From: Paracoccus sp. (in: a-proteobacteria)
GTDB taxonomy: Bacteria > Pseudomonadota > Alphaproteobacteria > Rhodobacterales > Rhodobacteraceae
Length of the DNA: 64,000 nucleotides
Direction: 5' to 3'
NCBI GenBank assembly: GCA_030538425.1
Contig: JAUNTZ010000005.1
Location: 1-64,000 of the forward strand
Positions 47,365 to 57,767 of this stretch are shown here, one piece after another (within the stretch, counting starts at the first letter, position 1; every line of letters begins with the position of its first letter). The notes beneath the pieces were generated by a model that was not told where the DNA came from, did no database searches, and was given only the letters and a program-made list of their open reading frames with translations. Both the position numbers and the translations under genes were made by a program.

Positions 47365-49812
47365 ATGAAGGGTAACGTAGCCGCGAACGGGCAGGGCTTG
47401 GACGAGCAGAACCATATCACGCGCGTGCCGCGCCTTGGCCGCGCCCTGCGCCTGACCCGCGCCGGGCTGTGGTGGGAATCGCTTGCCCGCGCCTTTTGGC
47501 CATTGGCGGCTATGGTCGCGGCGGTTCTGGCCGCAATGCTTTTGGGCCTGCCTGCGGCCTTGCCCGCGCTCGCGCTGCGGCTAGGTTTTGCGCTGGCGGT
47601 GATCGGGCTTGTGGCGACGGCGCTTTGGGGGGCGCTGCGCTTTCACGCACCGGCCCCTGATGCGGAATTGCGGCGCGTCGATGACCTGCTTGAGGGCCGC
47701 CCGCTCAGCGCGATGCGCGACCGCGCGGCGCTTGGCGGTGAGGGTGCCTTGTGGCAGGCGCATCTGGCGCAGATGGAGGCCCGCGCGGCCGATGCCCGCG
47801 CGGTTCCGCCTGATGCGGGGCTGGCCCGGCGCGACCCGTTTGCGCTGCGCCTTGTCGCGGTGACGGCGCTTGTCATGGCGTTGCTTTTTGGCAGCGCGGC
47901 GCAACTGGGGCCGGGGCTTGGCGCGATTGCGGCGACATGGCGGCCCGAGGCGCAGGCCCTGCCGCGCCCGGCGGGCAGCGGCTGGGAGGGCTGGGCCGTG
48001 CCGCCCGCCTATACGAATCGCCCGACGATCTATCTCAACGAGTTTGAGCCCGGCGCGGAACTGGCCTTGCCGCAAGGCACGCGCTTTGGCTTTCGTCTTT
48101 ATGGCGATGGCGTCGCGATTGACCAAAGCATCGGCACAGCCATCAGCGATGATCCGCAGGCGCCCGAATACCGGCTGGAACGCGACGGGACGCTGCGCGT
48201 CGCGGGCCAGCGTTTCCAGATCACGATGCAGCCCGATGCCCCCCCGGTGATCGAGGCAGGCGCGGTTCCCGAACGCCGTGTCGATGGCCGCTTCATCCAG
48301 CCATTCACCGCCACCGACGATTTCGGCGTTGCCGAGGCGCGGGCGGTGATCCGCCTTGATCTCGACCGGGTGGAGCGTCGTTTTGGTCTGGCCGCCCAGC
48401 CCGCGCCGCGCGCGGCGGTCGAACTGGCGCTGCCCATGCCTTCGGGCGACCGCAGCCGCGTGGTGGGCCAGCTGAACGCCGATCTGATGAAGCATCCTTG
48501 GGCGAACCTGCCCGTGACCATGCAGCTTTATGCGACGGACGGGCTGGGGCAGGAAGCCGCGGCGGCGCCGGTCGCGATGGTGCTGCCGGGGCGGCGGTTT
48601 TTCGACCCTCTGGCGGCGGCGATGATCGAGCTGCGCCGAGATATGCTCTGGTCGCCCGAAAATATGGCGCGGACGGCGCAACTGATGCGGGCGCTGATCT
48701 GGGAATCCGAAGGCTTCATGGATGAGGCCGTGGCGCGCGGGCTTTACGGCATCGTGCTGCGCATCGAACAGGGCGACATGCCCGATGACGCCCGTGAGCA
48801 GGTTGCCGAAACGCTTTGGCAGGTGGCGGTGCAGCTTGAGGATGGCGGGCTTGACGACGCCATCGCGCGGATGCGCCGCGCGCAGGAACGGCTGTCCGAG
48901 GCGATCCGTCAGGGCGCCAGCCCGCAGGAAATCCAACGCTTGATGAATGAGCTGCGTGAGGCGACCGAGGCCTACAAGCGCGCTCTGCCGGTGAATGAGG
49001 ATGAGGCCGACAGCCCCGGTGCGCGCCGCCCCGATATCATGCTCTCGGGCGACCAGATCCAGCAGATGATGCACGAGATTGAGCGGCTGATGTCCGAGGG
49101 CCGCATGGCCGAGGCGCAGGAATTGCTGGAGCAGTTCAACCGGATGATGGAAAACCTCCAGATGTGGCGCGGTGAGGGTGCGGGTGGTGAGGGCCAGCCC
49201 GGTGACGCGCCCTCGCGGCAATTGGGTGAGACGCTGCGCGAACAGCAGCGCCTGTCGGATGAGGCTTTCCGCGGCCTTCAGGATCGCAGCGTCGGTGGCT
49301 CGGAAAACAAGGGCGAATCCAGTGAGACACTCGCCGACCGGCAGGCCGAGCTGCGCCGAGATCTGGGCCGTCAGCGCGGCCTCTTGCCCGGGCGCGGCAC
49401 CGATGAGGGGGCGGCTGCGCGCGACAGTCTCGACCGCGCCGGTGAGGCGATGGAGCAGGCCGAACAGGCGCTGCGTCGCGGCGATCTGGCGGGCGCCATG
49501 CAGCTTCAGGCCGACGCGATCGAGGCGATGCGGGGCGGGATGCGCGCGCTGGACCGTCTGGACCGCGCCGGACGTGCAGGCGAGGACGGCGCGCGGGGTG
49601 AGACGCCCGACGGTTCCGCCGACCCGCTTGGCCGCACCGCGCAGGGCCTGCCGGGCGACGGCGTCACCAGCAATGAGGGGCTGGACGACGAGGCGAGCGA
49701 CCAAAGCCGCCGCGCCCGCGACCTGCGCGACGAGATCCGCCGCCGCCTTGGCGAACAGGCCCGCCCGCAGGATGAACGCGATTACCTTGACCGGTTGCTG
49801 GATGGTTTCTGA
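47365..49812 (+). CDS. DUF4175 family (TIGR02302-like) membrane-anchored protein
   Basis: This protein has 815 aa. Two or three hydrophobic helices lie near the N-terminus (about 45-100 and about 165-190). A beta-rich part follows, then a long, very charged helical region rich in Gln, Glu, Arg and Met (about 420-815) with repeats such as QIQQMMHEIERLMSEGRMAE. The architecture matches this alphaproteobacterial family, of unknown function. It starts 66 bp after lysA. Confidence 0.85.
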   Translation: MKGNVAANGQGLDEQNHITRVPRLGRALRLTRAGLWWESLARAFWPLAAMVAAVLAAMLLGLPAALPALALRLGFALAVIGLVATALWGALRFHAPAPDAELRRVDDLLEGRPLSAMRDRAALGGEGALWQAHLAQMEARAADARAVPPDAGLARRDPFALRLVAVTALVMALLFGSAAQLGPGLGAIAATWRPEAQALPRPAGSGWEGWAVPPAYTNRPTIYLNEFEPGAELALPQGTRFGFRLYGDGVAIDQSIGTAISDDPQAPEYRLERDGTLRVAGQRFQITMQPDAPPVIEAGAVPERRVDGRFIQPFTATDDFGVAEARAVIRLDLDRVERRFGLAAQPAPRAAVELALPMPSGDRSRVVGQLNADLMKHPWANLPVTMQLYATDGLGQEAAAAPVAMVLPGRRFFDPLAAAMIELRRDMLWSPENMARTAQLMRALIWESEGFMDEAVARGLYGIVLRIEQGDMPDDAREQVAETLWQVAVQLEDGGLDDAIARMRRAQERLSEAIRQGASPQEIQRLMNELREATEAYKRALPVNEDEADSPGARRPDIMLSGDQIQQMMHEIERLMSEGRMAEAQELLEQFNRMMENLQMWRGEGAGGEGQPGDAPSRQLGETLREQQRLSDEAFRGLQDRSVGGSENKGESSETLADRQAELRRDLGRQRGLLPGRGTDEGAAARDSLDRAGEAMEQAEQALRRGDLAGAMQLQADAIEAMRGGMRALDRLDRAGRAGEDGARGETPDGSADPLGRTAQGLPGDGVTSNEGLDDEASDQSRRARDLRDEIRRRLGEQARPQDERDYLDRLLDGF

Positions 49813-50254
49813 TGGGGCAGTCGCTGACCGCGCCCAAGCGGCGTTAGGATGATTGCCGGGCATGTCGCGAGTGAACGCAAATTGCCTTTTTATCCGGTCA
49901 GCTAGGAAAAAGGCTCGCCTCTGGACCCAACACCGCCACCCTGAAGCGGACAATATAAACGGCGCCCGCCGCCTGAATGACCGCAAATGCCTTCGCTATC
50001 ATCTTCTGCTCAAGCTGAGGCAGGCGCCTGCCCACCGACAGTCAGCGCAAGGAAAGCCGGTCACCTCGCATTCGCGGCGAACACCTCACCACCTGCGCGA
50101 TCATTCTGCGCTTATGCTCAGGCGGTCGGGCGAGGGCTGCCGCTGAGGAAGCTCTCAAGCTGACGAGAGCAATCACATAGCATCGGGTGCATACCGGGCT
50201 CCGCCAGGCTGTTAACCCTGCCCAGCAGACAAGTTGCCCGACGAGCCCCGCCCC
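49813..50254. other. Intergenic stretch without a recognisable gene
   Basis: About 440 bp between convergent genes. One short frame (49853-50146) is basic and lacks motifs, so it is not taken as a gene. No clear terminator was found. Confidence 0.4.
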
Positions 50255-50953
50255 TTATGCCGCGACCACCAACCCGCGCTGCACAGCCGGGCGCGCCAGA
50301 AAGCGGTCGAGCCAGCGAAGCACGTTTTTCATCTCATCGCGCCCGGTCTCGGCGGTGGCGTCATAGCCGGTCTCAAGGTTGCGCACCCAAGGACCAAGGG
50401 CGATGTCGGCAATAGAGTAATCGCCAGCGATCCAGTCACGGCCTTCAAGCTGGCGGTCCAGAACGCCAAGCAGGCGGCGGGCTTCGGCATAGTAGCGCTC
50501 ACGCGGGCGGGGGTCTTCGATCTCGCGGCCCTTGTAGCGGTGGAAAAAGCCAAGCTGCCCGAACATCGGGCCGACCCCGCCGATCTGGAACATCAGCCAT
50601 TGCAGCACCTGATAGCGGGCCGCCCCCTCACGCGGCAGGAACTGGCCGGTCTTGTCGGCCAGATAGATCAGGATCGCGCCGGATTCCCACAATCCCATGG
50701 GTTTGCCGCCGGGGCCGTCCGGGTCGATGATCGCCGGGATCTTGTTATTGGGGTTCAGCGAGAGAAACTCGGGCGTCAATTGATCGGCGGGGTCGGAGAT
50801 CGAGATCCGATGCGCTTCGTAATCAAGGCCGGTCTCTTCCAGCATGATCGAGGCCTTGACCCCGTTCGGCGTCGCCAGCGAATAAAGCTGAATCGCGCCG
50901 GGCCGCGTGGCGGGCCAACGCCCTGTGATCGGAAAGTCGCCTAAAATCTGCAT
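50255..50953 (-). CDS. Glutathione S-transferase family protein (YghU/YfcG-like)
   Basis: This protein has 232 aa. An N-terminal thioredoxin-like domain (about 20-105) contains the GSH-site LNPNNKIPAIIDPDG and GLWESGAILIYLADK blocks. The helical C-domain has the WIAGDYSIADIALGPWV block. The pattern matches the Nu-class, disulfide-reductase-like group. It is divergent from mscL. Confidence 0.9.
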   Translation of the reverse strand: MQILGDFPITGRWPATRPGAIQLYSLATPNGVKASIMLEETGLDYEAHRISISDPADQLTPEFLSLNPNNKIPAIIDPDGPGGKPMGLWESGAILIYLADKTGQFLPREGAARYQVLQWLMFQIGGVGPMFGQLGFFHRYKGREIEDPRPRERYYAEARRLLGVLDRQLEGRDWIAGDYSIADIALGPWVRNLETGYDATAETGRDEMKNVLRWLDRFLARPAVQRGLVVAA

Positions 50954-51043
50954 GAGATTATCGCTCCGTTGCGGTTTGTTTAAAATCTGCTATGGCGCAG
51001 CTGTATGAAGATACGCAATGCGTGAACAATATGAGGTAATCCC

Positions 51044-51478
51044 GTGATAAAAGAGTTCAAGGATTTTATCGCCCGCGGCAATGTGATGGACATGGCTGTG
51101 GGCATCATCATCGGCGCAGCCTTTACGGCTATCGTCACCTCGCTGGTCAGCGACCTGATCGACCCGATCATCGGTCTGATCACTGGCGGCACTGATTTCT
51201 CGAACCTTTATGTGGTTCTGTCGGGCAATGCGCCGGCCGGTGCCAGCCTGCAAGCGGCCCGCGATTCGGGCGCTGCGGTGTTCGCCTATGGCTCGTTCCT
51301 GACCGCCGTGATCAACTTCCTGATCATCGCCTTTGTCGTGTTCCTGCTGGTCAAGGCGGTGAACCGCGTCAAGGAAACCGCGATTCGCCAGGAAAAGGTT
51401 GAGGAAGAAGTCGCAGGCCCGACCCAGGAAGAACTGCTGATCCAGATCCGCGACGAGCTGCGCGTCCGCAACGTCTGA
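51044..51478 (+). CDS. mscL: Large-conductance mechanosensitive channel
   Basis: MscL opens under membrane tension to release osmolytes (144 aa). It starts with GTG after a TGAGG site. The N-terminal [23 protein letters not shown], the two membrane helices and the charged C-terminal helix ([12 protein letters not shown]) are all typical. A strong terminator follows. Confidence 0.97.
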   Translation: MIKEFKDFIARGNVMDMAVGIIIGAAFTAIVTSLVSDLIDPIIGLITGGTDFSNLYVVLSGNAPAGASLQAARDSGAAVFAYGSFLTAVINFLIIAFVVFLLVKAVNRVKETAIRQEKVEEEVAGPTQEELLIQIRDELRVRNV

Positions 51479-51510
51479 CGCAACGTCACGATCCCTGCCG
51501 AAACGCAAAC

Positions 51511-51536
51511 GCGGCCCCGAAGGGGCCGCATTTTTT
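51511..51536 (+). terminator. Intrinsic terminator of mscL
   Basis: A perfect 8-bp stem (GCGGCCCC at 51511-51518, GGGGCCGC at 51522-51529) with a 3-nt loop, followed by six T residues. Confidence 0.93.
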
Positions 51537-51580
51537 GTGGCGTGGCGACAGGGCGGCGGGCATCCGCCGCCCGTCACAGC

Positions 51581-52024
51581 TTACTGCAGGTTGCGGCCGA
51601 TCGGGCCGGGCGGGGTCGCCAGCGTGCCGTATTCAAAGGTCAGCGTGGCCGGGCCGCCCGAGATGCGCAGCACGCCGTCTTCGTAGGTGATGCGGTTGGC
51701 CTGACGCAGAGCGTTGAAAAAGCGGGTTTCCTGATCGGACCAGCGGCAGGTCAGGCCGGTGGTCTGGATCTCACCCACGCTCAGTTCCGGCGGGGTGCCA
51801 GAGGTCGGGACAGCAAAGTTGTTGCAGCCGGTGCGGCCGGTAATTCCGCCGGGCTGCACGTCGATGGTGGTGTGGCGGGTGGACAGCACCTCGCCACCGA
51901 TATTGAACAGCACATAGCCGCCCGTCGGGATCTGGGCGAGCGGATCAACCGGCCCGGTCGCGACGGGGCCGCAGGCGGTGAGGGTGGCGGCGGCGACCGC
52001 CGCGAGGGAAAGATTGCGGATCAT
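51581..52024 (-). CDS. META-domain lipoprotein (HslJ-like)
   Basis: This protein has 147 aa. The signal peptide ends in a lipobox LTAC (Cys18). The META fold has TGRTGCNNF, a repeated-Cys feature of HslJ-like proteins, and a second Cys in TGLTCRW that could form a disulfide. The role is unclear; HslJ in enteric bacteria is linked to heat shock and novobiocin resistance. It runs away from mscL. Confidence 0.84.
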   Translation of the reverse strand: MIRNLSLAAVAAATLTACGPVATGPVDPLAQIPTGGYVLFNIGGEVLSTRHTTIDVQPGGITGRTGCNNFAVPTSGTPPELSVGEIQTTGLTCRWSDQETRFFNALRQANRITYEDGVLRISGGPATLTFEYGTLATPPGPIGRNLQ

Positions 52025-52106
52025 GGCAGCATCCTCGGGTTATATTTTCATTTCAAGATGATTGCCGATTGTCACCTGAAGGGCAAATGGTCAACTCACT
52101 GATTTG

Positions 52107-53729
52107 TCAGCCCAGCAGGCGGCGCGCGATCACTTGCGCCTGAATTTCGGCGGCGCCTTCGAAAATATTCAGGATTCGCGCGTCACAAAGCACCCTGCTG
52201 ATGGCATATTCGAGGGCAAAGCCATTGCCACCATGGATCTGCAATGCGTTATCGGCTGTTGCCCAAGCGACACGGGCGCCCAGCAGTTTCGCCATCCCCG
52301 CCTCAAGGTCGCAGCGCCGGTCATGGTCCTTTTGCCATGCGCTGAAATAGGTGAGTTGCCGCGCGATCATGATCTCGACCGCGGCCATGGCCAGCTTGTC
52401 GGCCACCCGCGGAAAGGCGACCAGAGCCTTGCCGAACTGTTTGCGATCAAGCGCGTAACGCAGGCCGAGTTCAAGCGCCGATTGCGCCACGCCAATCGCG
52501 CGGGCGGCGGTCTGGATGCGGGCCGATTCAAAGGTCTGCATCAGCTGCTTGAAGCCCTGACCCGGCACGCCGCCCAGCAGGTTTTCGCCCTTGACCTTGA
52601 AGCCGTCAAAGCCAAGTTCGTATTCCTTCATGCCGCGATAGCCCAGCACCTCGATCTCGCCGCCGGTCATGCCGGGGGTGGGGAAGGGGTCGGCCTCGGT
52701 GCCGGGCGTCTTTTCGGCCAGAAACATCGACAGCCCACGCCAGTCGGTCGTGTCGGGTTCGGTGCGCGCCAGTAGGGTCATCACATGGGTGCGGGCGGCA
52801 TGGGTGATCCAGGTCTTGTTGCCGGTGATTTCCCAATCATCGCCCGCCCGCACCGCACGGGTGCGCAGACTGCCAAGGTCGGAGCCGGTATTCGGCTCGG
52901 TGAACACGGCGGTCGGCAGGATCTCACCGGAGGCCAGCTTCGGCAGCCAGTGCGATTTCTGGGCGTCGGTGCCGCCCGCAAGGATCAGTTCGGCGGCGAT
53001 CTCGCTGCGCGTGCCAAGGCTGCCTACGCCGATATAGCCGCGCGAGAGTTCCTCAGAGACCACCACCATGGCCGCCTTGGACATGCCCAGCCCGCCCAGA
53101 TTTTCGGGGATGGTCAGGCCAAACACGCCCAGTTCGGCCAGCTCTTCGATGATCTCCATCGGGATCAGCTCATCCTTCATATGCCATTCATGCGCATGCG
53201 GGATCACGCGGTCATCGGCATAGCGGCGGAACTGGTCGCGGATCATCTCAAGGTCTTCGTCAAGCCCGGTCGCGCCGAAGGTCGCCCGCCCGCTATTCTC
53301 GGCCATGATCCGCGCCAGCTCGGCCCGCGCCTCGGGCGAGTTGCCCGCCATCAGCGCCCGCGCGGCGTCCGAGGGCTGCCATTCGACGCCCATATCCGAC
53401 AGGCGGGCGAATTCGGTCTGGCTCATCGGGATGCCGCCCTCGATCTGGCGCAGATATTCGCCAAAGCCGATTTGCAGGATCAGGGTTTCGGTCCGTCCCA
53501 TCGCGCCCGCCTCGGCCAGACGCCCGGCCCATGCCGCCATCTGGCGCAGCGATTCGGCATAGGTGACCAGCCAGCTGAGCGCATGGGCGGCATGTTGGTG
53601 GGTCTCCAGCGCCTCCGGGTCAACCTTGCCATCGCGGCTGACCATGGCCCGCACGGCCTCCGTGGCGCGGGTCTCTAGCTGGGCGATTTCAGGCAGAATC
53701 GCGGTGGCGGACTGGATCTGATCGGACAT
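52107..53729 (-). CDS. mcd: Acyl-CoA dehydrogenase, probably methylsuccinyl-CoA dehydrogenase
   Basis: This protein has 540 aa. The N-terminal extension (about residues 1-160) with GEYLRQIEGGIPMSQTEFAR sets it apart from ordinary acyl-CoA dehydrogenases and is typical of Mcd in the ethylmalonyl-CoA pathway, which assimilates acetyl-CoA. The FAD dehydrogenase core follows: ITGNKTWITHAA, the IHGGNGFALEYAISR block and the end IFEGAAEIQAQVIARRLLG with the catalytic Glu. The start at 53729 (MSDQIQS) is chosen; upstream frame is shadow sequence. A different acyl-CoA substrate is possible. Confidence 0.8.
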   Translation of the reverse strand: MSDQIQSATAILPEIAQLETRATEAVRAMVSRDGKVDPEALETHQHAAHALSWLVTYAESLRQMAAWAGRLAEAGAMGRTETLILQIGFGEYLRQIEGGIPMSQTEFARLSDMGVEWQPSDAARALMAGNSPEARAELARIMAENSGRATFGATGLDEDLEMIRDQFRRYADDRVIPHAHEWHMKDELIPMEIIEELAELGVFGLTIPENLGGLGMSKAAMVVVSEELSRGYIGVGSLGTRSEIAAELILAGGTDAQKSHWLPKLASGEILPTAVFTEPNTGSDLGSLRTRAVRAGDDWEITGNKTWITHAARTHVMTLLARTEPDTTDWRGLSMFLAEKTPGTEADPFPTPGMTGGEIEVLGYRGMKEYELGFDGFKVKGENLLGGVPGQGFKQLMQTFESARIQTAARAIGVAQSALELGLRYALDRKQFGKALVAFPRVADKLAMAAVEIMIARQLTYFSAWQKDHDRRCDLEAGMAKLLGARVAWATADNALQIHGGNGFALEYAISRVLCDARILNIFEGAAEIQAQVIARRLLG

Positions 53730-53882
53730 GGCGGAACCCCTCTTGCGGCATTGCAGCATGAATAGGGCCTTCGCAACCGCAGCGCAACTATAATGCGCAT
53801 ATAGATTGTATAGCGCATGAATATGTCGGGCTGGCCTTCGCGCCATCAAGCGCGTAACCAACAGGGAAACGAAGGACGCCCC

Positions 53883-55019
53883 ATGACCGATGCTGCCGAA
53901 CTGACCGCCCGCCTGATCCGTTGCCCCTCTGTCACCCCGGAGGAGGGCGGCGCGTTGCAGCTTTTGCAGGCCGAGTTGGAGGTGGCGGGCTTTGAATGTC
54001 ATCGCGTGGACCGCAACGGCACGCCCAACCTCTTCGCGCGTTGGGGCGCAAAGGGCGCGCGGGCCTTTGGCTTTAACGGTCACACCGATGTCGTGCCGCC
54101 CGGTGATCCCGCCGACTGGACCCACCCGCCCTTTTCCGGCCATGTCGAGGATGGCCTGATCTGGGGGCGTGGCGCGACCGATATGAAATCGGGCGTGGCC
54201 GCCTTTGTGGCGGCGGCGATTGATTTCGTGACCCGGACCCCGCCCGAGGGCGCTGTGATCCTGACCATCACCGGGGACGAGGAAGGCCCGGGCCGCGACG
54301 GCACCCGCGCGCTTTTGGACTGGATGGATGCGCAGGGTGAGCGGATGGAGGTCTGCATTGTGGGCGAGCCGTCCAACCCCGAACGCTTTGGTGAGATGAT
54401 CAAGATCGGGCGCCGCGGTTCGGTCACATTCGACATCACGGCGACCGGCGTGCAGGGCCATGCCGCCTATCCGCATCGCGCGAAAAACCCGCTCCATGCG
54501 CTGACCCGCTATCTGGAGGGGCTGATCGCGCGGCCTCTGGACGACGGCACCGCACATTTCGACCCCTCGGGCTTGCAGATCACCACGATTGACTGCGGCA
54601 ATCTGGCCTCGAACGTGATCCCGGCGCGGGCGCAGGCGGTGGTGAATATCCGCTTCAACGACCTGCATAGCGGCGAAAGCCTGACCCGAATGATGCGCGA
54701 CCGGGCCGAGGCGATGGCCTCGGATACCGGCGTCCGGCTAGAGATCACCCCCCACCTGACGGGCGAGGCGTTCCTGACCGAACCCGGCCCCTTCGTCGAT
54801 CTGGTCGCGGGCGTGGTGCGCGCCGAAACCGGGCTTGATCCGGTTCTGTCCACCACCGGCGGCACCTCGGATGCGCGTTTCGTCAAGGATCATTGTCCGG
54901 TGGTCGAGTTCGGTCTGGTCGGCCATTTCATGCACCAAGTGGATGAGCGCGTCCCCGAAGCCCAGGTGCGCGACCTGCAACGGGTCTATCACCGCATTCT
55001 CGAACGGTTTTTCGCATGA
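53883..55019 (+). CDS. dapE: Succinyl-diaminopimelate desuccinylase
   Basis: DapE releases diaminopimelate for lysine and peptidoglycan (378 aa). The metal ligands are visible: H67 in [10 protein letters not shown]100 in [11 protein letters not shown]133/E134 in TGDEEGPG, and the C-terminal His in [17 protein letters not shown] precedes the ATG at 53883; the longer frame has no such site. The stop overlaps the next gene in an ATGA. Confidence 0.96.
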   Translation: MTDAAELTARLIRCPSVTPEEGGALQLLQAELEVAGFECHRVDRNGTPNLFARWGAKGARAFGFNGHTDVVPPGDPADWTHPPFSGHVEDGLIWGRGATDMKSGVAAFVAAAIDFVTRTPPEGAVILTITGDEEGPGRDGTRALLDWMDAQGERMEVCIVGEPSNPERFGEMIKIGRRGSVTFDITATGVQGHAAYPHRAKNPLHALTRYLEGLIARPLDDGTAHFDPSGLQITTIDCGNLASNVIPARAQAVVNIRFNDLHSGESLTRMMRDRAEAMASDTGVRLEITPHLTGEAFLTEPGPFVDLVAGVVRAETGLDPVLSTTGGTSDARFVKDHCPVVEFGLVGHFMHQVDERVPEAQVRDLQRVYHRILERFFA

Positions 55020-55429
55020 AGATCGAACGCACCGACGATCTGGCCGCCTGCCACGCCCTGCGCCGCGAGGTGTTCATCGGTGAACAATCCGTCCCCGAGG
55101 CCGAGGAAATGGACGATCTGGACGATGAGGCGCTGCATTATCTGGTCCGCATCGACGGACAGCCCGTCGGCACCGCCCGGCTTCTGGTCATGGGCGACAC
55201 CGCCAAGATCGGGCGGGTCTGCGTTGCCGCGTGGGCGCGTGGGACAGGTGCGGGGCTGGCGCTGATGCGCTTTGTTCTGGAGGATGCGGCCCGGCAAGGG
55301 CTGCGCCGCGCGAAGCTCTCGTCGCAAACCCATGCGATTCCGTTTTACGAAAAATTGGGCTTTACCGCTTATGGTGAGGAATACGCGGATGCGGGCATCC
55401 CTCATCGCGACATGGTGCGGGAACTTTAG
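55016..55429 (+). CDS. GNAT-family N-acetyltransferase
   Basis: This protein has 137 aa. The acetyl-CoA motif is present ([20 protein letters not shown], with the R-G-T-G-A-G loop) and the C-terminal [21 protein letters not shown] resembles the ElaA/YjcF-type group. The substrate is unknown. It starts inside the dapE stop, so it is translationally coupled. Confidence 0.88.
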   Translation: MKIERTDDLAACHALRREVFIGEQSVPEAEEMDDLDDEALHYLVRIDGQPVGTARLLVMGDTAKIGRVCVAAWARGTGAGLALMRFVLEDAARQGLRRAKLSSQTHAIPFYEKLGFTAYGEEYADAGIPHRDMVREL

Positions 55430-55475
55430 GTCGCGCTTGCGGCTTGATCCTGAACGATAAATCAAGGGGGACGGC

Positions 55476-57722
55476 ATGGCGCTGCCAAGCAAACAGCAGA
55501 TTCTGGACTGGATTGCCGACCACCCCGAGGCGTCGGCCAAGCGCGATATAGCCAAGGCGTTCGGCATCAAGGGCGCGGGCAAAATCGACCTGAAACGGAT
55601 GCTCAAAGAGCTGGAGGATGAGGGCCGTCTGGACCGCAAAAGGCGGTCTTATCGCGACGCGCACCGGCTTCCGCCCGTCACCGTGGTTGAGTTGCTGGCC
55701 CCTGATGCGCAGGGCGATCTGTTCGTGCGCCCGCTGGAACATGGCGGCGAAGGGCCTGCGCCGCGCATCCTTTACCGCCCGCTGCGCGCCGATCCGGCGA
55801 TGGGGGCGGGCGACCGCTTTCTGGCGCGGCTGATCGAACAGCGCGGCGAGGATCACGACTATAGCGCCCGGCTGATCCGCCGCATCGGCACCGCGCAGCA
55901 CAAGATCGTGGGCATCTTTCGCGCGGGCCGTGAGGGCGGGCGTATCCTGCCCATCGACAAAGGCTCGGACCGCGAATGGCAGATCCGTGAGGCGGACCGG
56001 AACGGCGCGCAGGATGGGGAACTGGTCGAGGCCGAACAGACCGGCCCCAAGGCGCGCCTTGGCCTGCCTATCGCGCGGGTGGTGCAGCGTCTGGGCGACC
56101 CAAGCGCGCCGCGCGCGATCAGCGTGATTGCGATTCATCAGCACAATATCCCCGACGATTTCCCCGATGAGGTGATCGACGAGGCAGACGCGGCTCAGCC
56201 CGCCACCATGCAAGGGCGCGAGGATCTGCGCGACCTGCCCTTCGTCACCATCGACCCCTCGGACGCGCGCGACCATGACGACGCGGTGGCCGCCATGCCC
56301 GACCCCGACAACGACGGCGGCATGGTGATCTGGGTGGCGATTGCCGATGTCGCGGCCTATGTGCGCCCGAACACGGCGCTTGACCGCGAGGCGCGGCTGC
56401 GTGGGAACTCGACCTATTTTCCCGACCGGGTGGTGCCGATGCTGCCCGATATTCTGTCGGGCGATCTGTGCAGCCTGCACGAAGGCGTGGACCGCCCGGT
56501 CATTGCCGTGCGGATGCGGCTGGATGCGCAAGGCGCAAAGATCGGCCACAGCTTTCATCGCGGCATGATCCGTTCCGCCGCCAGCTTGTCCTATGAGCAG
56601 GCGCAGGCGGGGGCCGATGGCGCGCCCGATGCGCAGACCGAACCGCTGATGGACAGCGTGATCCGCCCGCTTTGGGCGGCTTATGCGCTGCTCCTCAAGG
56701 CGCGGGCGCGGCGTCAGCCGCTGGATCTGGACCTGCCCGAACGGCGCATCGAACTGGCCCCCGACGGGCGTGTGAAGTCGGTGAACTTCAAGGACCGGCT
56801 GGATGCGCACCGGCTGATTGAGGAATATATGGTGCTGGCTAATGTCGCCGCCGCCGAGGAACTGACCCGCCTGCGCCGCCCGCTTTTGTTCCGCGTCCAT
56901 GAAGAACCCAGCCCCGAAAAGCTGAACGCGCTGCGCGAGGTGGCCGAGGCGTCGGGCTTTACCCTGGCCAAGGGGCAGGTGCTGCAAACAAGCCACCTGA
57001 ACCGGCTTCTGGCGCAGGCCGAGGATTCGGATTTCGACGAACTGATTAACATTTCCACCCTGCGGTCGATGACGCAGGCTTACTATCACCCTGAAAACTA
57101 TGGGCATTTCGGGCTGGCGCTGAAATCCTATGCGCATTTCACCTCGCCCATCCGCCGCTATTCCGACCTGATCGTGCATCGCGCGCTGATCTCGGGCCAT
57201 GGTTGGGGCAAGGACGGGCTGTCGGATTGGGATGTCGAACATCTGGCCGAGACCGCCACCCATATCTCCGAGACCGAGCGCCGCTCGATGGAGGCCGAGC
57301 GGGACACGACAGACCGCTATCTGGCCGCCTATCTGGCCGAACGGGTCGGCACGGAAATGACCGGCCGCGTCTCGGGCCTGCAGAAATTCGGTGCGTTCAT
57401 CAAGCTGGATGAGACCGGCGCGGACGGGCTGCTGCCGATCCGCGAGATCGGCAACGAATATTTCCATTTCGACCGCGACGCGCAGGTGCTGCAAGGCTCG
57501 GAAACCGGGCTGGAAATCGGCATTGGACAACGCGTGACCGTGCGTCTGGCAGAGGCTATTCCGACCACCGGCGGGCTGATGCTGGAACTGCTGGAGCTGG
57601 AGGGCAAGGCCATCACCCAAGGCCCCCGCCGCGCGCGCAAGGGCGGCTTCCGCCGCAAGCCCGGTCAGGCCAAGGTCCGTGAGGCGAAACGCAAGCTGCG
57701 CCGCAAGCGCGAGCGCGGTTAA
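55476..57722 (+). CDS. rnr: Ribonuclease R
   Basis: RNase R degrades structured RNA from the 3' end (748 aa). An N-terminal winged-helix part (to about 60) and cold-shock-like domains precede the RNB domain, whose catalytic aspartates lie in TIDPSDARDHDDAV (260-269). An S1 domain (GRVSGLQKFGAFIKLDETGADGL region) and a Lys/Arg-rich tail close it. It begins 46 bp after the GNAT gene. Confidence 0.96.
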   Translation: MALPSKQQILDWIADHPEASAKRDIAKAFGIKGAGKIDLKRMLKELEDEGRLDRKRRSYRDAHRLPPVTVVELLAPDAQGDLFVRPLEHGGEGPAPRILYRPLRADPAMGAGDRFLARLIEQRGEDHDYSARLIRRIGTAQHKIVGIFRAGREGGRILPIDKGSDREWQIREADRNGAQDGELVEAEQTGPKARLGLPIARVVQRLGDPSAPRAISVIAIHQHNIPDDFPDEVIDEADAAQPATMQGREDLRDLPFVTIDPSDARDHDDAVAAMPDPDNDGGMVIWVAIADVAAYVRPNTALDREARLRGNSTYFPDRVVPMLPDILSGDLCSLHEGVDRPVIAVRMRLDAQGAKIGHSFHRGMIRSAASLSYEQAQAGADGAPDAQTEPLMDSVIRPLWAAYALLLKARARRQPLDLDLPERRIELAPDGRVKSVNFKDRLDAHRLIEEYMVLANVAAAEELTRLRRPLLFRVHEEPSPEKLNALREVAEASGFTLAKGQVLQTSHLNRLLAQAEDSDFDELINISTLRSMTQAYYHPENYGHFGLALKSYAHFTSPIRRYSDLIVHRALISGHGWGKDGLSDWDVEHLAETATHISETERRSMEAERDTTDRYLAAYLAERVGTEMTGRVSGLQKFGAFIKLDETGADGLLPIREIGNEYFHFDRDAQVLQGSETGLEIGIGQRVTVRLAEAIPTTGGLMLELLELEGKAITQGPRRARKGGFRRKPGQAKVREAKRKLRRKRERG

Positions 57723-57767
57723 GGAACCCGCGCCCCGGTCAGGCATTGTCCCCGAAAAGGAGATACT

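Noticed and set aside
47581..49986. An 801-codon minus-strand open frame
   Set aside because: Shadow of the DUF4175 gene; very basic composition and no motifs.
49853..50146. A 97-codon plus-strand open frame after the DUF4175 gene
   Set aside because: Basic, motif-free and without a ribosome site.
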